From Flavobacteriales bacterium (lineage in GTDB: Bacteria > Bacteroidota > Bacteroidia > Flavobacteriales > Flavobacteriaceae): a stretch of DNA of 64,000 bases. Where the stretch lies: assembly GCA_017303755.1 (NCBI GenBank), contig JAFLBS010000004.1, forward strand, positions 1 through 64,000, in the 5' to 3' direction. A model generated the notes under the pieces. It made no database searches, was not told where the DNA came from, and saw nothing but the letters and a program-made list of their open reading frames with translations. Position numbers and translations under genes: made by a program. This document shows, piece after piece, positions 15,588-24,202 of this stretch (positions are counted from its first letter, which is position 1; every line of letters starts with the position of its first letter).

Positions 15588-16151
15588 ATGAAAAAAAGAA
15601 CCATAATCAACTCGAAAATCTGTTTCTTTATATCATTAATTGTAATAATAGTAACCATTTTAAGCGTTTGGTTTTATGGTATCGGGAAACATCATACCGT
15701 AATTGAAAATTCGTTCTTCTCTACTTCCATCCTGTCCATTTCATTTTTTCTATTTATATCGATTGGATTGTACAACGGAATAAAATTAAAAGATAATCTG
15801 GGGAAAATAACGGACACTATTAATTTTGAAAAATTAAATTTTTTAAAAAATTTCACCCCAAGTGAACCTTTTGATTTTGACGAAATTGAAGGCGTAATCT
15901 TAAGTATTGTCTTATGGTTATTGGCTTCTATTTTTTTTGGGTACATCCTTTTTGCTTTCAGTGCTGTAATCTGGGTTACTATACTAACTTTTGGTGCTAT
16001 GTTATATTGGATTTTCTACCGAGCATTGCGATTGGTTTTTAAAAATGCTTCCGAATGTAATGGCAATCTTATCAAGAGTTTAATGTATGGTTTGGGATAT
16101 ACATTGGTGTACAATTTTTGGATTTATTTGATAATTGCTGCGGTAAGTTAG
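15588..16151 (+). CDS. Hypothetical membrane protein, 187 aa
   Basis: Four or five hydrophobic helices: two near residues 10-65, a soluble stretch with acidic residues (SEPFDFDEIEG), then helices at 100-150 and a final one at 165-185. No motif was recognised. Confidence 0.65.
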   Translation: MKKRTIINSKICFFISLIVIIVTILSVWFYGIGKHHTVIENSFFSTSILSISFFLFISIGLYNGIKLKDNLGKITDTINFEKLNFLKNFTPSEPFDFDEIEGVILSIVLWLLASIFFGYILFAFSAVIWVTILTFGAMLYWIFYRALRLVFKNASECNGNLIKSLMYGLGYTLVYNFWIYLIIAAVS

Positions 16152-16283
16152 TAAACTTTACTTTTTAAACTCCTCATTTTGAATAATAATAAATCTAACC
16201 ATATCTTTTATCAAAAAAAACTCTATTCAACAAATTTTAATTTAAAAATAATGTATTTTTATTGTTTATCAATAAATTTTTAT

Positions 16284-16291
16284 TATTTTTG
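16284..16291 (+). promoter_or_regulatory. -7 promoter element before the DUF2975 gene
   Basis: TATTTTTG fits TAnnTTTG and lies 30 bp before the ATG at 16321. The upstream sequence is very AT-rich. Confidence 0.5.
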
Positions 16292-16320
16292 CTCCATCAT
16301 TTTTAATTAAACAAATAATT

Positions 16321-16875
16321 ATGGAAATTAAAATCACAAGTAAAACAATGTTGAAAGTATTAGAAATTCTTTCGTGGGTAATTTTTATTGGTTTGTGTAT
16401 TGAAGCGGGCGGAATCATTTCCAATGCTTTCTATACCTTAGCGATTAATCCGGGTGGTGCCAAAAATTATTGGATGGGCGCTGATTTATCAAGTCTGTAT
16501 CAATTCGACCCTGTCTTTTTCTTTGTAGAAATCTTTTTCATGAGTATTGCTGCCGTAATGAAAGCATTGCTCTTCTATCTGATTGTGAAATTACTACACG
16601 AAAATAAACTAAGCTTATCACGTCCTTTTAATGAGTATGTGAAGCGTTTTATACAAAACATAGCGTATTTAGCATTGGGAATTGGTTTGTTCTCACACTT
16701 TGGAGGCAACTATGCAGAATGGTTCACAAAACAAGGAGTTGTTATGCCAACTATTCAATCACTAAAATTAGGCGGAGCCGATGTTTGGATTTTTATGGGA
16801 ATTACGCTTTTGGTAATTGCACAAATTTTTAAAAGAGGAATTGAAATTCAATCAGAAAACGAACTAACAATATAA
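16321..16875 (+). CDS. DUF2975 family membrane protein, 184 aa
   Basis: Four hydrophobic helices in the arrangement of DUF2975 proteins: residues 10-35, 63-90, 110-130 and 155-172. The conserved segment LSRPFNEYVKRFIQNIAYLALGIG is present before helix 3. These proteins are usually encoded next to a small XRE regulator, as here, with 3 bp separating the two genes. The biochemical role of DUF2975 is unknown. Confidence 0.82.
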   Translation: MEIKITSKTMLKVLEILSWVIFIGLCIEAGGIISNAFYTLAINPGGAKNYWMGADLSSLYQFDPVFFFVEIFFMSIAAVMKALLFYLIVKLLHENKLSLSRPFNEYVKRFIQNIAYLALGIGLFSHFGGNYAEWFTKQGVVMPTIQSLKLGGADVWIFMGITLLVIAQIFKRGIEIQSENELTI

Positions 16876-16878
16876 GCT

Positions 16879-17082
16879 ATGCCCATAATTGTAAATTTAG
16901 ATGTCATGATGGCCAGAAGAAAGATGTCGCTCAACGAACTTTCTGAAAAGGTAGATTTAACTTTATCGAACTTATCTATTCTAAAAACTGGCAAGGCCAA
17001 AGCGATTCGTTTCAGTACACTCGAGGCCATTTGCAAAGCGCTAGATTGTCAACCTGCTGATATTTTAGAATACCAAGAGTAA
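16879..17082 (+). CDS. Small XRE-family transcriptional regulator, 67 aa
   Basis: A single Cro/CI-type helix-turn-helix fills the protein: RRKMSLNELSEKVDLTLSNLSILKTGKAKAIR is the HTH, and LEAICKALDCQPADILEY is the conserved end of the YozG-like group. It is translationally close-coupled to the DUF2975 gene (3 bp gap) and probably regulates that operon. Confidence 0.88.
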   Translation: MPIIVNLDVMMARRKMSLNELSEKVDLTLSNLSILKTGKAKAIRFSTLEAICKALDCQPADILEYQE

Positions 17083-17108
17083 TACTATCACCCAAAAAAT
17101 AATTCAAA

Positions 17109-17147
17109 ACTGTTGTAATAGAATTTAGTCTTTTTACAGCAGTTTTT
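17109..17147 (+). terminator. Terminator after the XRE gene
   Basis: AACTGTTGTAA and TTACAGCAGTT form a stem with one mismatch and a 15-nt loop, followed by a T-run. Confidence 0.55.
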
Positions 17148-17160
17148 TGTTGTAAAATAG

Positions 17161-17168
17161 TATATTTG
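17161..17168 (+). promoter_or_regulatory. -7 promoter element before the TPR gene
   Basis: TATATTTG is a consensus TAnnTTTG element, 38 bp before the ATG at 17206. Confidence 0.55.
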
Positions 17169-17205
17169 TTTGTAATCGAAAATCATCCTCCAAAATCATC
17201 ATAAA

Positions 17206-18042
17206 ATGAACTACTTTCTATTACTTTCAGTCCTATTTTCATTTGCTACAAAAGCGCAAAATGGGTTAGTTTTTGATAAGAAAAATGTACAATGCGAAGA
17301 CAAATGGATTGCTTTTCCAATGGCAAAAGACAGTACGTATACCTATGGCTTCATTTATATTGATTCTAAAGCTGGAATGACATTCAATTACGAAGGAAAA
17401 TTCAAAATAAATACTGTCGGACAGTTCATTAAGGAAGGCAATGAAAGCGAATCATCGTCAATAAAAGTTCGATTAGAACCCAACAAAGTTCTATTAGCGG
17501 AAATTCCAGATTCAAAGTTTGCTGAACTTAAGATTGAAGCAAAACCAAAATGGTTAGAAGAATATAAAAAAGACGAGAATTCTATAGAGCGTCTTTACAA
17601 ATGGGGTTATATGTACAACGGCTGGAACGAGTGCAAAATAGCATTAACTTTTTTAGAAAAAGCTGAAAAAATTGATCCTAATTATGAAGGTTTACAAACC
17701 GAACTCGCCTATTCGTACAACGCTTTAGAAGAATATCAAAAAGCCGAAACTGCTTTGTTAAAAACACTTGCTAAAAGTCCGAGTGATTGTTATGCACTAA
17801 AAGAATTAGCCTACGCATACAGACATATGAAAGTTTTAGATAAATCGGAAGAAGTGTACAACCGAATGATTTCGGCTTGCGATACTAAATTCTATGTTCA
17901 AGAAACAGCCTATAACATGGCTTTTTATTATTACCAAATAAAAGACAAAAAGAACTTTAAAAAATGGAGTAAAGAAGTCCGAAAATGGTCAAGTGAAAAT
18001 AAATTCACTTTAAGTTTAGATCAAATGGAAAAGGAGTTATAG
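17206..18042 (+). CDS. Secreted tetratricopeptide-repeat protein, 278 aa
   Basis: A short signal peptide (cleaved after TKAQ, residue about 17) is followed by a 100-residue beta-rich region. Three TPR units then occupy residues 140-245 (AEKIDPNYEGLQTELAYSYNALEEYQKAETALLKTL, LKELAYAYRHMKVLDKSEEVYNRM). It is likely periplasmic and protein-binding. It is followed after 18 bp by the SIMPL gene, so the two may be cotranscribed. Confidence 0.8.
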   Translation: MNYFLLLSVLFSFATKAQNGLVFDKKNVQCEDKWIAFPMAKDSTYTYGFIYIDSKAGMTFNYEGKFKINTVGQFIKEGNESESSSIKVRLEPNKVLLAEIPDSKFAELKIEAKPKWLEEYKKDENSIERLYKWGYMYNGWNECKIALTFLEKAEKIDPNYEGLQTELAYSYNALEEYQKAETALLKTLAKSPSDCYALKELAYAYRHMKVLDKSEEVYNRMISACDTKFYVQETAYNMAFYYYQIKDKKNFKKWSKEVRKWSSENKFTLSLDQMEKEL

Positions 18043-18060
18043 AAAACAGAATTATAAATT

Positions 18061-18744
18061 ATGAGAAAAATAGTTACTTTAATTATTACAATTGCAACCT
18101 TTGCTGCTTTTGGGCAAACCACACCAACTTTAAACTACAGCAATCCAACTCCATTCATCGAAGTTACTGGAACGGCCCAAAAAGAAGTAGTTCCTGATCA
18201 AATCTATATTTCCATTTTACTTACCGAAAAAACAGTTAACAACCAGGACTATTCTATTCAATTTCAAGAAGAAAAATTAAGAGAAATAGTAGCCAAAAAC
18301 AACATCGATTCTAAAAACTTATTTTTGTCGGATGCGATTTCAGAGATTACAAAAAGTAAAAGAAAAGAAACTGGAATTAAGCTTACAAGAGAATTCACTT
18401 TAATTTTAAAAGATGCTGATGAAGTATTGAAAATTTTTCAAGAACTAACAAATATTAATATAAAAGAAATCAGTGTTCGGAAAACAGAGCATTCCGGAAT
18501 TGATGCTATTAGACGAGAAGTAAGAGAAAACGCCATAAAAGTGGCTAAGGAAAAAGCCGAATACCTATTAGCTGCCATTGGAGAACAATTGGGCAAACCT
18601 TTGGAAATAAACGAAATAAACGACTCATCACTTAGGTCAAATCTGGCGCCCAATGTTACTTCTTCGTATTCGAGTAATGACGGAACCAGTTTTGAAAAAA
18701 TAGTAGTTAAATTTACATATTACATCAAATATTCAATTAAGTAA
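18061..18744 (+). CDS. SIMPL domain (DUF541) periplasmic protein, 227 aa
   Basis: Signal peptide (ends AAFGQT) followed by the SIMPL/DUF541 fold: FIEVTGTAQKEVVPDQIYISI opens the domain, and IDAIRREVRENAIKVAKEKAEYLLAAIG is its conserved helix. Family members such as YggE are periplasmic or outer-membrane-associated oligomers of uncertain role. Length is typical. Confidence 0.85.
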   Translation: MRKIVTLIITIATFAAFGQTTPTLNYSNPTPFIEVTGTAQKEVVPDQIYISILLTEKTVNNQDYSIQFQEEKLREIVAKNNIDSKNLFLSDAISEITKSKRKETGIKLTREFTLILKDADEVLKIFQELTNINIKEISVRKTEHSGIDAIRREVRENAIKVAKEKAEYLLAAIGEQLGKPLEINEINDSSLRSNLAPNVTSSYSSNDGTSFEKIVVKFTYYIKYSIK

Positions 18745-18758
18745 AGCTTTACGGTTAG

Positions 18759-19406
18759 ATGTTACATATCAAAAAAACATTTTCAAATAGGTATTTCAAT
18801 CTAATTTTGATAACGATAACTTTGTACTTTACGATAATCAGTATTCAAAAATTGACTCTAGAATTTGACTTATTTAGTGCTTATTTAATAAGAATTTCAA
18901 ATGCATTACTTTCCCTTTTAGCCTTGACTTCGCTATTTATTATAAATGCAAACGGTGAGCGATTCGTTCGTTTTTTTATTATTGCAGTTTTAATTTTCCC
19001 AATGATACTATTTGTAAATCAGTATATTATCGACTTATTATTTCATGGCATCAATCGAATAAACCTATTGCAAAACACTTTGCTTAATCTTTTAGGAGTA
19101 GTTGGAGTTGTACTTTATATAACTTCCATTCGATTTTCTAAACAAACTACTATTGAACATCAAAAAGACATTGGATTATTGATTTTAGGAGTCGGTTTAT
19201 TTATTACTATTCGAACAATTATCATCGAAATCGAAGCCAATTTTGTTCCCAACATGAATAGAATGACAGTAATTGAAAGTTGTATCAAAATCAGTATTAT
19301 CCTTTTACTTTTCTTATTAGGCTATAAAATCAATAAAGAAAAGATAAAATTCAAAAAAGGAATACTATTCACCGCTTTACTTTTATTTATTAATCAAATA
19401 ATGTAA
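18759..19406 (+). CDS. Hypothetical membrane protein, 215 aa
   Basis: About six hydrophobic helices and short loops. No family was recognised. It starts 14 bp after the SIMPL gene and ends 1 bp before the next ATG, so genes 17206-20082 look like one operon. Confidence 0.65.
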   Translation: MLHIKKTFSNRYFNLILITITLYFTIISIQKLTLEFDLFSAYLIRISNALLSLLALTSLFIINANGERFVRFFIIAVLIFPMILFVNQYIIDLLFHGINRINLLQNTLLNLLGVVGVVLYITSIRFSKQTTIEHQKDIGLLILGVGLFITIRTIIIEIEANFVPNMNRMTVIESCIKISIILLLFLLGYKINKEKIKFKKGILFTALLLFINQIM

Positions 19407-19407
19407 A

Positions 19408-20082
19408 ATGAAAACAATATTTGCTCATTACAGTATAATTTGCATCTTATTAATTTCATGCAAAAAAAGTAATGAAATGTCAGAGTCAAGGGCAATTGAT
19501 ACTACACAAGTCAATTCAGTGACAAATTCTGAAACAAAAAAAATAATTGTAAACTCAGACGATTGGCAAGAAGGATTTGGACTAACACACAAGATTGATG
19601 TCGATTCAATTTGGTATAAACCTGTTCGATATTACATTGAAAATAAAGATTGTGATTCAACGGCTATTAATTTTTATTACGGAAAATACCGACCTACAGA
19701 CGAGCTAAAGACTGCCAAGCTCTTAGCTTTGATTGAAACTGAAAACAACGAATTACGCCCTTTTTACCGATGGATTTTAAATAAAACAATACAAATTCAA
19801 GACGGTGCTTTAGGAGAATATACTGGCGTTCCCGCTCGAAAATATGCAGAAAAATATCCCAATGAATTCTTTGAATACATGGACATTGACTCGACTGGTC
19901 AAAAATATTCGCTTTGGCATAATTCAATTTTATATAGTGGTTTTTATGATTTAGAGGATTCAAAAAATAGTGCTAAGATTAGACTCAGTTTGATTTCAAA
20001 AATGACAAAAAATTGTACAAATTGTAATTCAGAACTAATCAAAAGAATCGATCAATTTGCGCTAGATTGTTTCCCAAAATAA
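19408..20082 (+). CDS. Hypothetical lipoprotein, 224 aa
   Basis: Lipobox LLISC at residue 18. The mature protein is charged, with a helical central part (TAKLLALIETENNELRPFYRWILNK) and a CxxC pair near the C-terminus (KNCTNCNSE). No family was recognised. It is last in the 17206-20082 run. Confidence 0.68.
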   Translation: MKTIFAHYSIICILLISCKKSNEMSESRAIDTTQVNSVTNSETKKIIVNSDDWQEGFGLTHKIDVDSIWYKPVRYYIENKDCDSTAINFYYGKYRPTDELKTAKLLALIETENNELRPFYRWILNKTIQIQDGALGEYTGVPARKYAEKYPNEFFEYMDIDSTGQKYSLWHNSILYSGFYDLEDSKNSAKIRLSLISKMTKNCTNCNSELIKRIDQFALDCFPK

Positions 20083-20515
20083 TCAACTACTTTTAAAAAT
20101 TTTTTCTCCTTAAAAATAAGTCAAAGAAAATATTTTCTAATTCATCATCTTACACAAGTCGCAAAACGTTACAAAATCCTACAAATATTATATCAACAAA
20201 AAAAAACAAAACACACTGAAAGCATTACTATAATTGGATCTCAACATATAAATTTTAAAAAAATGCCCTGATTTCTATGCCTCAAAAAAAATCTTTAATT
20301 AAAAATAGATTGAGAGAAAATTAGTAATCATTAAAAAAAGTAAGTTTTTTCTTAGGTAAAAACACCTGTTTTTTATTTTTTTTTATCATTTTTTTTATAT
20401 ATTTGTACCAATAAGCTACTTGCCATTCAGAATTTAATATTGTGCAGTCTAGACACAATACTGTTTTTTATTAAAAATTAATCCCAACTTTCAATTTTTA
20501 AATGACAACTAACTC
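20083..20515 (+). other. AT-rich intergenic region of 433 bp
   Basis: No coding frame, repeat or stable hairpin was recognised. TATATTTG at about 20,397-20,404 is a consensus -7 element about 115 bp before the next gene, which would give it a long leader. Confidence 0.4.
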
Positions 20516-21100
20516 ATGAGTACACTTAAAATTTATCCTGGAGAGGAATTCAGAGAAATCGAACTTGAAGACAAATTAATTTTTCGCTATGCTGTCTCAA
20601 ACAGAGGTCGACTTATCAGTTTCAGTGATGAAATTAAAAATGGAAGACTATTAAACGGAAGCAAATCAGATGGATATAAAATGTTCCGTTATCGCATGCG
20701 AAGAGACGGAAAAGTAATTAACAAGCATTTCTTTGTTTGCAAATTAGTTGCACAACATTTCGTGCCAAAATTCTCAGAAGATCAAACCTATGTGCTACAT
20801 TTAGATCGTGTAAGAGATAACGATGATTATAGAAATCTAAGATGGGCAACTCGTGAAGAGATGATTGAACACAGTCGTAAAAGTCCGTTTGTGATTCAAG
20901 CCAAAAAAAACCTTTTAGAACACAACATCAAATCCGACGGCAAAAAACTTACCGTTACCAAAGTAATCCTCATCAAGAAATTACTAGCAAAACCTGATCG
21001 AAAAACGCGTTTAAAAATGATTGCAAAACAATTTGGTGTGAGCGAAATGCAAATCAGACGAATTAAAAGCGGCGAAAATTGGGGACATATCAAGATATAA
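20516..21100 (+). CDS. NUMOD4/HNH-like DNA-binding protein, 194 aa
   Basis: The N-terminus resembles NUMOD4 (YAVSNRGRLISF). A degenerate HNH-like core follows (VLHLDRVRDNDDYRNLRWAT; the usual H-x-D-x-N-x-x-N spacing is visible). The C-terminal 50 residues form a helix-turn-helix (MIAKQFGVSEMQIRRIKSGENWGHI). Such domains occur in homing endonucleases, but the stand-alone form with an HTH may act as a regulator. Whether the nuclease site is active cannot be judged from sequence alone. Confidence 0.78.
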   Translation: MSTLKIYPGEEFREIELEDKLIFRYAVSNRGRLISFSDEIKNGRLLNGSKSDGYKMFRYRMRRDGKVINKHFFVCKLVAQHFVPKFSEDQTYVLHLDRVRDNDDYRNLRWATREEMIEHSRKSPFVIQAKKNLLEHNIKSDGKKLTVTKVILIKKLLAKPDRKTRLKMIAKQFGVSEMQIRRIKSGENWGHIKI

Positions 21101-21126
21101 AACCGTTTCTACTACATTGAATATAT

Positions 21127-21163
21127 AAAAGCAACTCCATTAATAAGAATTGAGTTGCTTTTT
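21127..21163 (+). terminator. Terminator after the NUMOD4/HNH-like gene
   Basis: AGCAACTC and GAGTTGCT form a perfect stem with a 14-nt loop, followed by TTTTT. Confidence 0.8.
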
Positions 21164-21179
21164 ATGTTTAAATGAATCT

Positions 21180-21187
21180 TATATTTG
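21180..21187 (+). promoter_or_regulatory. -7 promoter element
   Basis: TATATTTG, 62 bp before the lipoprotein start chosen at 21250. Confidence 0.45.
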
Positions 21188-21249
21188 TCCATCGAACTAT
21201 TTAAAAAATGAAATCAAAAGAGAATAGATTTGAGATTAAATTGAGCCGT

Positions 21250-21702
21250 ATGAAAAACTTATTTATACTTTTTGTTACAACGCTACTACTTTTCAGTTGT
21301 AAAAAGAAAGAAAACGCTATTGAAGAACCACCAAAAATGGAAATGACAAGTTCTTTTATTCCCACTGGTTGTTATGTTTTCAATGATACTAAAAATGTAA
21401 TATCGTTTGAAATTACGGATAACAAGAGCGAAATCAAAGGACTTTTAGCCTACAGTTTTGCCGAAAAAGACCGAAATTCAGGAAATTTTGTGGGTCAATT
21501 AAACAACGGGATTCTAATTGGAACCTATACTTTTCAATCGGAAGGAACCGAAAGCACACGACAAGTAGCTTTTAAAATTAACGGCAATAAATTGTTAGAA
21601 GGTTATGGCGAAATGAACGCTGATGGAACCACTTTTAAAGATACCAATTCCTTGACATTTCCAAATGATATGCCTTTAATCAAAACACCTTGCAGTCAGT
21701 AG
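21250..21702 (+). CDS. Hypothetical lipoprotein, 150 aa
   Basis: The signal peptide begins at the ATG at 21250 and has lipobox LLFSC at residue 17. An in-frame ATG 42 bp upstream would put a charged extension before the signal and is less likely. The mature part is a small beta-barrel-like domain (GCYVFNDTKNVISFEI, LNNGILIGTYTFQSEG). The function is unknown. Confidence 0.72.
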   Translation: MKNLFILFVTTLLLFSCKKKENAIEEPPKMEMTSSFIPTGCYVFNDTKNVISFEITDNKSEIKGLLAYSFAEKDRNSGNFVGQLNNGILIGTYTFQSEGTESTRQVAFKINGNKLLEGYGEMNADGTTFKDTNSLTFPNDMPLIKTPCSQ

Positions 21703-21720
21703 CACAGCTTTTTGACTCGT

Positions 21721-21734
21721 ATGATAATTATCAT
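21721..21734. promoter_or_regulatory. FNR-like operator upstream of hemN
   Basis: ATGATAATTATCAT is a perfect 14-bp palindrome matching the FNR/FixK-type box TTGAT-N4-ATCAA at 8 of 10 positions. Its centre is 33.0 bp from the centre of the hemN -7 element, about -40 from the expected start, a class II activator position. Two more boxes with this spacing occur at 33257 and 35722. Confidence 0.75.
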
Positions 21735-21756
21735 TTTAAATTCGATTTGTCTGATA

Positions 21757-21764
21757 TAGATTTG
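21757..21764 (+). promoter_or_regulatory. hemN -7 promoter element
   Basis: TAGATTTG fits TAnnTTTG. Transcription should start about 21,770, giving a very short leader. Confidence 0.65.
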
Positions 21765-21777
21765 TACCTTAAAAGGT

Positions 21778-23148
21778 ATGAGTATGTCAATTTCATTAAT
21801 TCAAAAATACAATGTTCCGGGTCCAAGATACACCAGTTATCCTACTGTTCCGTATTGGGAAGAGAGCGATTTCACGGTAGAGAAATGGAAAACCGATTGT
21901 GTAAAATCATTTCGAGAAAGCAATACTTCTGAAGGAATTAGTTTGTACATTCATCTGCCTTTTTGCGAAAGCATGTGTACATTTTGTGGATGCAATAAAC
22001 GAATTACGAAACGACATGATGTAGAAAATCCGTACATAGAAGCCGTTTTAAAAGAATGGAGTTTGTATTGTGATTTACTTCCAGAACAACCCAATATCAA
22101 AGAAATTCATTTGGGTGGCGGAACACCTACTTTTTTCTCACCCGAAAATTTAGAACGTCTGATCACTGGTTTATTTGAAAGAGCCAAGAAAGCGGCCAAT
22201 CACGAGTTCAGTTTTGAAGGTCATCCTAATAACACAACTCGAACTCATCTTCAAAAACTCTACGATTTAGGATTCAGAAGGGTGAGTTTTGGTGTGCAAG
22301 ATTATTCACCCAAAGTACAAGAAGCGATTCATCGAAATCAACCGTTTCACAATGTAGCAAAAGTAACCTTTTGGGCGCGCGAGATTGGCTATACTTCCAT
22401 CAGCCATGATTTGATTTATGGATTACCATTTCAAACGATGGACGATGTTTTAGATACAATTGACAAAACCAATTCACTTCAGCCTGATCGTTTGGCATTT
22501 TACAGTTATGCTCATGTTCCGTGGATCAAAGGCAACGGTCAACGAGGTTTTAACGATGAAGATTTACCAAAAGACGACGAAAAAAGAAAATTATACGAAG
22601 AAGGCAAAAAGCGTTTGGCAACGAATCATTATCACGAAATTGGAATGGATCATTTTGCTTTAGAAAATGACAGTATGTATCAATCGTTTACAAAAGGGAA
22701 ACTACATCGCAATTTTATGGGTTATACTTCATCTAAAACTCAATTAATGATTGGTTTAGGTGTTTCTTCTATTAGTGACAGTTGGTATAGTTTTGCACAA
22801 AATGTAAAAACTATTGAAGAATATTATCAAAAACTAAACGCTAACGAATTGCCCGTTTTTAGAGGACATTTACTTACTCGTGAAGATTTAATCATTCGCA
22901 AACACATATTGAATTTAATGTGTCAGTTTCAAACTACTTGGAGTGATTCTAAGACTACTTTTGCCGATTTACCGCAAGTACTATCACAATTAAAAGAAAT
23001 GGAAAAGGATGGCTTGGTTGAGATTAAATCGAATTCGGTTACCGTTACCGAAAAAGGCAAACCGTTTGTACGGAATATTTGCATGGCTTTTGATTTGCGT
23101 TTAAAACGAAAAGCTCCACATACCGAATTGTTTTCGATGACGATATAA
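21778..23148 (+). CDS. hemN: Oxygen-independent coproporphyrinogen III oxidase
   Basis: Radical SAM enzyme that converts coproporphyrinogen III to protoporphyrinogen IX without oxygen, the anaerobic step of haem synthesis. GPRYTSYPT near residue 15 and CESMCTFCGC (the CxxxCxxC iron-sulfur motif) at about residues 60-70 are diagnostic. HLGGGTPTF follows. At 456 aa it matches HemN rather than the shorter HemW. The ATG at 21778 or 21784 may be used. The FNR-like box in its promoter fits induction at low oxygen, supplying haem for the cbb3 oxidase encoded 10 kb downstream. Confidence 0.95.
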   Translation: MSMSISLIQKYNVPGPRYTSYPTVPYWEESDFTVEKWKTDCVKSFRESNTSEGISLYIHLPFCESMCTFCGCNKRITKRHDVENPYIEAVLKEWSLYCDLLPEQPNIKEIHLGGGTPTFFSPENLERLITGLFERAKKAANHEFSFEGHPNNTTRTHLQKLYDLGFRRVSFGVQDYSPKVQEAIHRNQPFHNVAKVTFWAREIGYTSISHDLIYGLPFQTMDDVLDTIDKTNSLQPDRLAFYSYAHVPWIKGNGQRGFNDEDLPKDDEKRKLYEEGKKRLATNHYHEIGMDHFALENDSMYQSFTKGKLHRNFMGYTSSKTQLMIGLGVSSISDSWYSFAQNVKTIEEYYQKLNANELPVFRGHLLTREDLIIRKHILNLMCQFQTTWSDSKTTFADLPQVLSQLKEMEKDGLVEIKSNSVTVTEKGKPFVRNICMAFDLRLKRKAPHTELFSMTI

Positions 23149-23237
23149 TGCCACTTCATATCTAATTGAAAAATAACAGTTTGTAATTCGTAACATATTT
23201 GAATATTCGTTGACATATTAAGGAAACAATTGTGTCA

Positions 23238-24140
23238 ATGTTCAATCGAATTTCAGAGGAAAACTTTAGAAGAATACAGTTGCCCAAACAAAGTAGTTTG
23301 GTTAATTACTCGCGTTTTAAGGAGTTGGAAACAGACGTTTTGTTTAGAAGTTTTAGCATCAAATATGTTATTAAAGGTTGTGAAAAATACCGAATCTATG
23401 GCAATCAATTTAAAATACAAACGGGCGAATATCTTTTAGCGAATAATTTTTCTGGCGGTAATCTGATTATCGACAACCCAACAATGGTTGAAGGAATGTG
23501 TATTGACATTGCTCCATCTATTCTAACCGAAGTAGTAAGTGGTATAAAAAAACCCGATTTAACCGAATTCAATCCCGATTTGGAACGCTACTTTACAACC
23601 AATTATTTTCCAGAAAACAAATACAATGCAAAACAAAATGCGTTAGGAAAAAGACTTGAGCAAATCAGTCAAGAATTAGCTTTGAATACTGAACATAACT
23701 TCGAATTTACCAATGAGTTTTTTTATGATTTGGCCGAAAAATTAGTCATTGACCAATACTCCAACATCAAAGACCTTAACGCTATTCCATCAGTTAAATT
23801 AGCCACCAAAAAAGACCTTTTCAGAAAAATAGCGCTCGGAAAAAATTTCATTGACAGCCATTTCAGTCAAATTAAAAACATAGAAGAAGTAGCGTCAGAA
23901 TGCTCTATGTCTGAATACCATTTTTTTAGATTGTTTCGTCATGTTTATCAAATAAGTCCGTATCAATACATTCTAAAAAAGAAATTAGAATTGGCGTATC
24001 AATTACTCAAGGATAAAGCACTAAATATTTCAGAAGTCGCTTTTTTAACCGGATTTAATGATTTGCCTACCTTCAGTAAAAGCTTCAAAAAACAGTACGG
24101 ATTAGCTCCTTCGAAAATACAAAATAAGTCCACTTTGTAA
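23238..24140 (+). CDS. AraC-family transcriptional regulator, 300 aa
   Basis: The N-terminal 180 residues form a cupin-like sensor domain. The C-terminal 100 residues hold the double helix-turn-helix of AraC proteins (KNIEEVASECSMSEYHFFRLFRHVYQ and ALNISEVAFLTGFNDLPTFSKSFKKQYG). ATG at 23238 is preferred to the GTG two codons upstream. It sits 62 bp before a large secreted protein gene on the same strand, whose promoter carries a strong palindrome, so that gene is a possible target. Confidence 0.88.
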   Translation: MFNRISEENFRRIQLPKQSSLVNYSRFKELETDVLFRSFSIKYVIKGCEKYRIYGNQFKIQTGEYLLANNFSGGNLIIDNPTMVEGMCIDIAPSILTEVVSGIKKPDLTEFNPDLERYFTTNYFPENKYNAKQNALGKRLEQISQELALNTEHNFEFTNEFFYDLAEKLVIDQYSNIKDLNAIPSVKLATKKDLFRKIALGKNFIDSHFSQIKNIEEVASECSMSEYHFFRLFRHVYQISPYQYILKKKLELAYQLLKDKALNISEVAFLTGFNDLPTFSKSFKKQYGLAPSKIQNKSTL

Positions 24141-24156
24141 TTAGCAGAAATTGACA

Positions 24157-24201
24157 ATACTATTTCAAAATTGACTCTTAATTTTGAAATAAAATAGTAT
24201 C
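24157..24201. promoter_or_regulatory. Palindrome overlapping a promoter upstream of the PDZ-hydrolase gene
   Basis: ATTTCAAAATT and AATTTTGAAAT form a perfect inverted repeat around a 7-nt centre, extended outward by ATACT/AGTAT with a 5-nt offset. A -7 element, TAATTTTG (24179-24186), lies inside the right arm, 16 bp before the ATG at 24203. It looks like an operator; a terminator for the araC gene is the alternative. Confidence 0.5.
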
Positions 24202-24202
24202 T

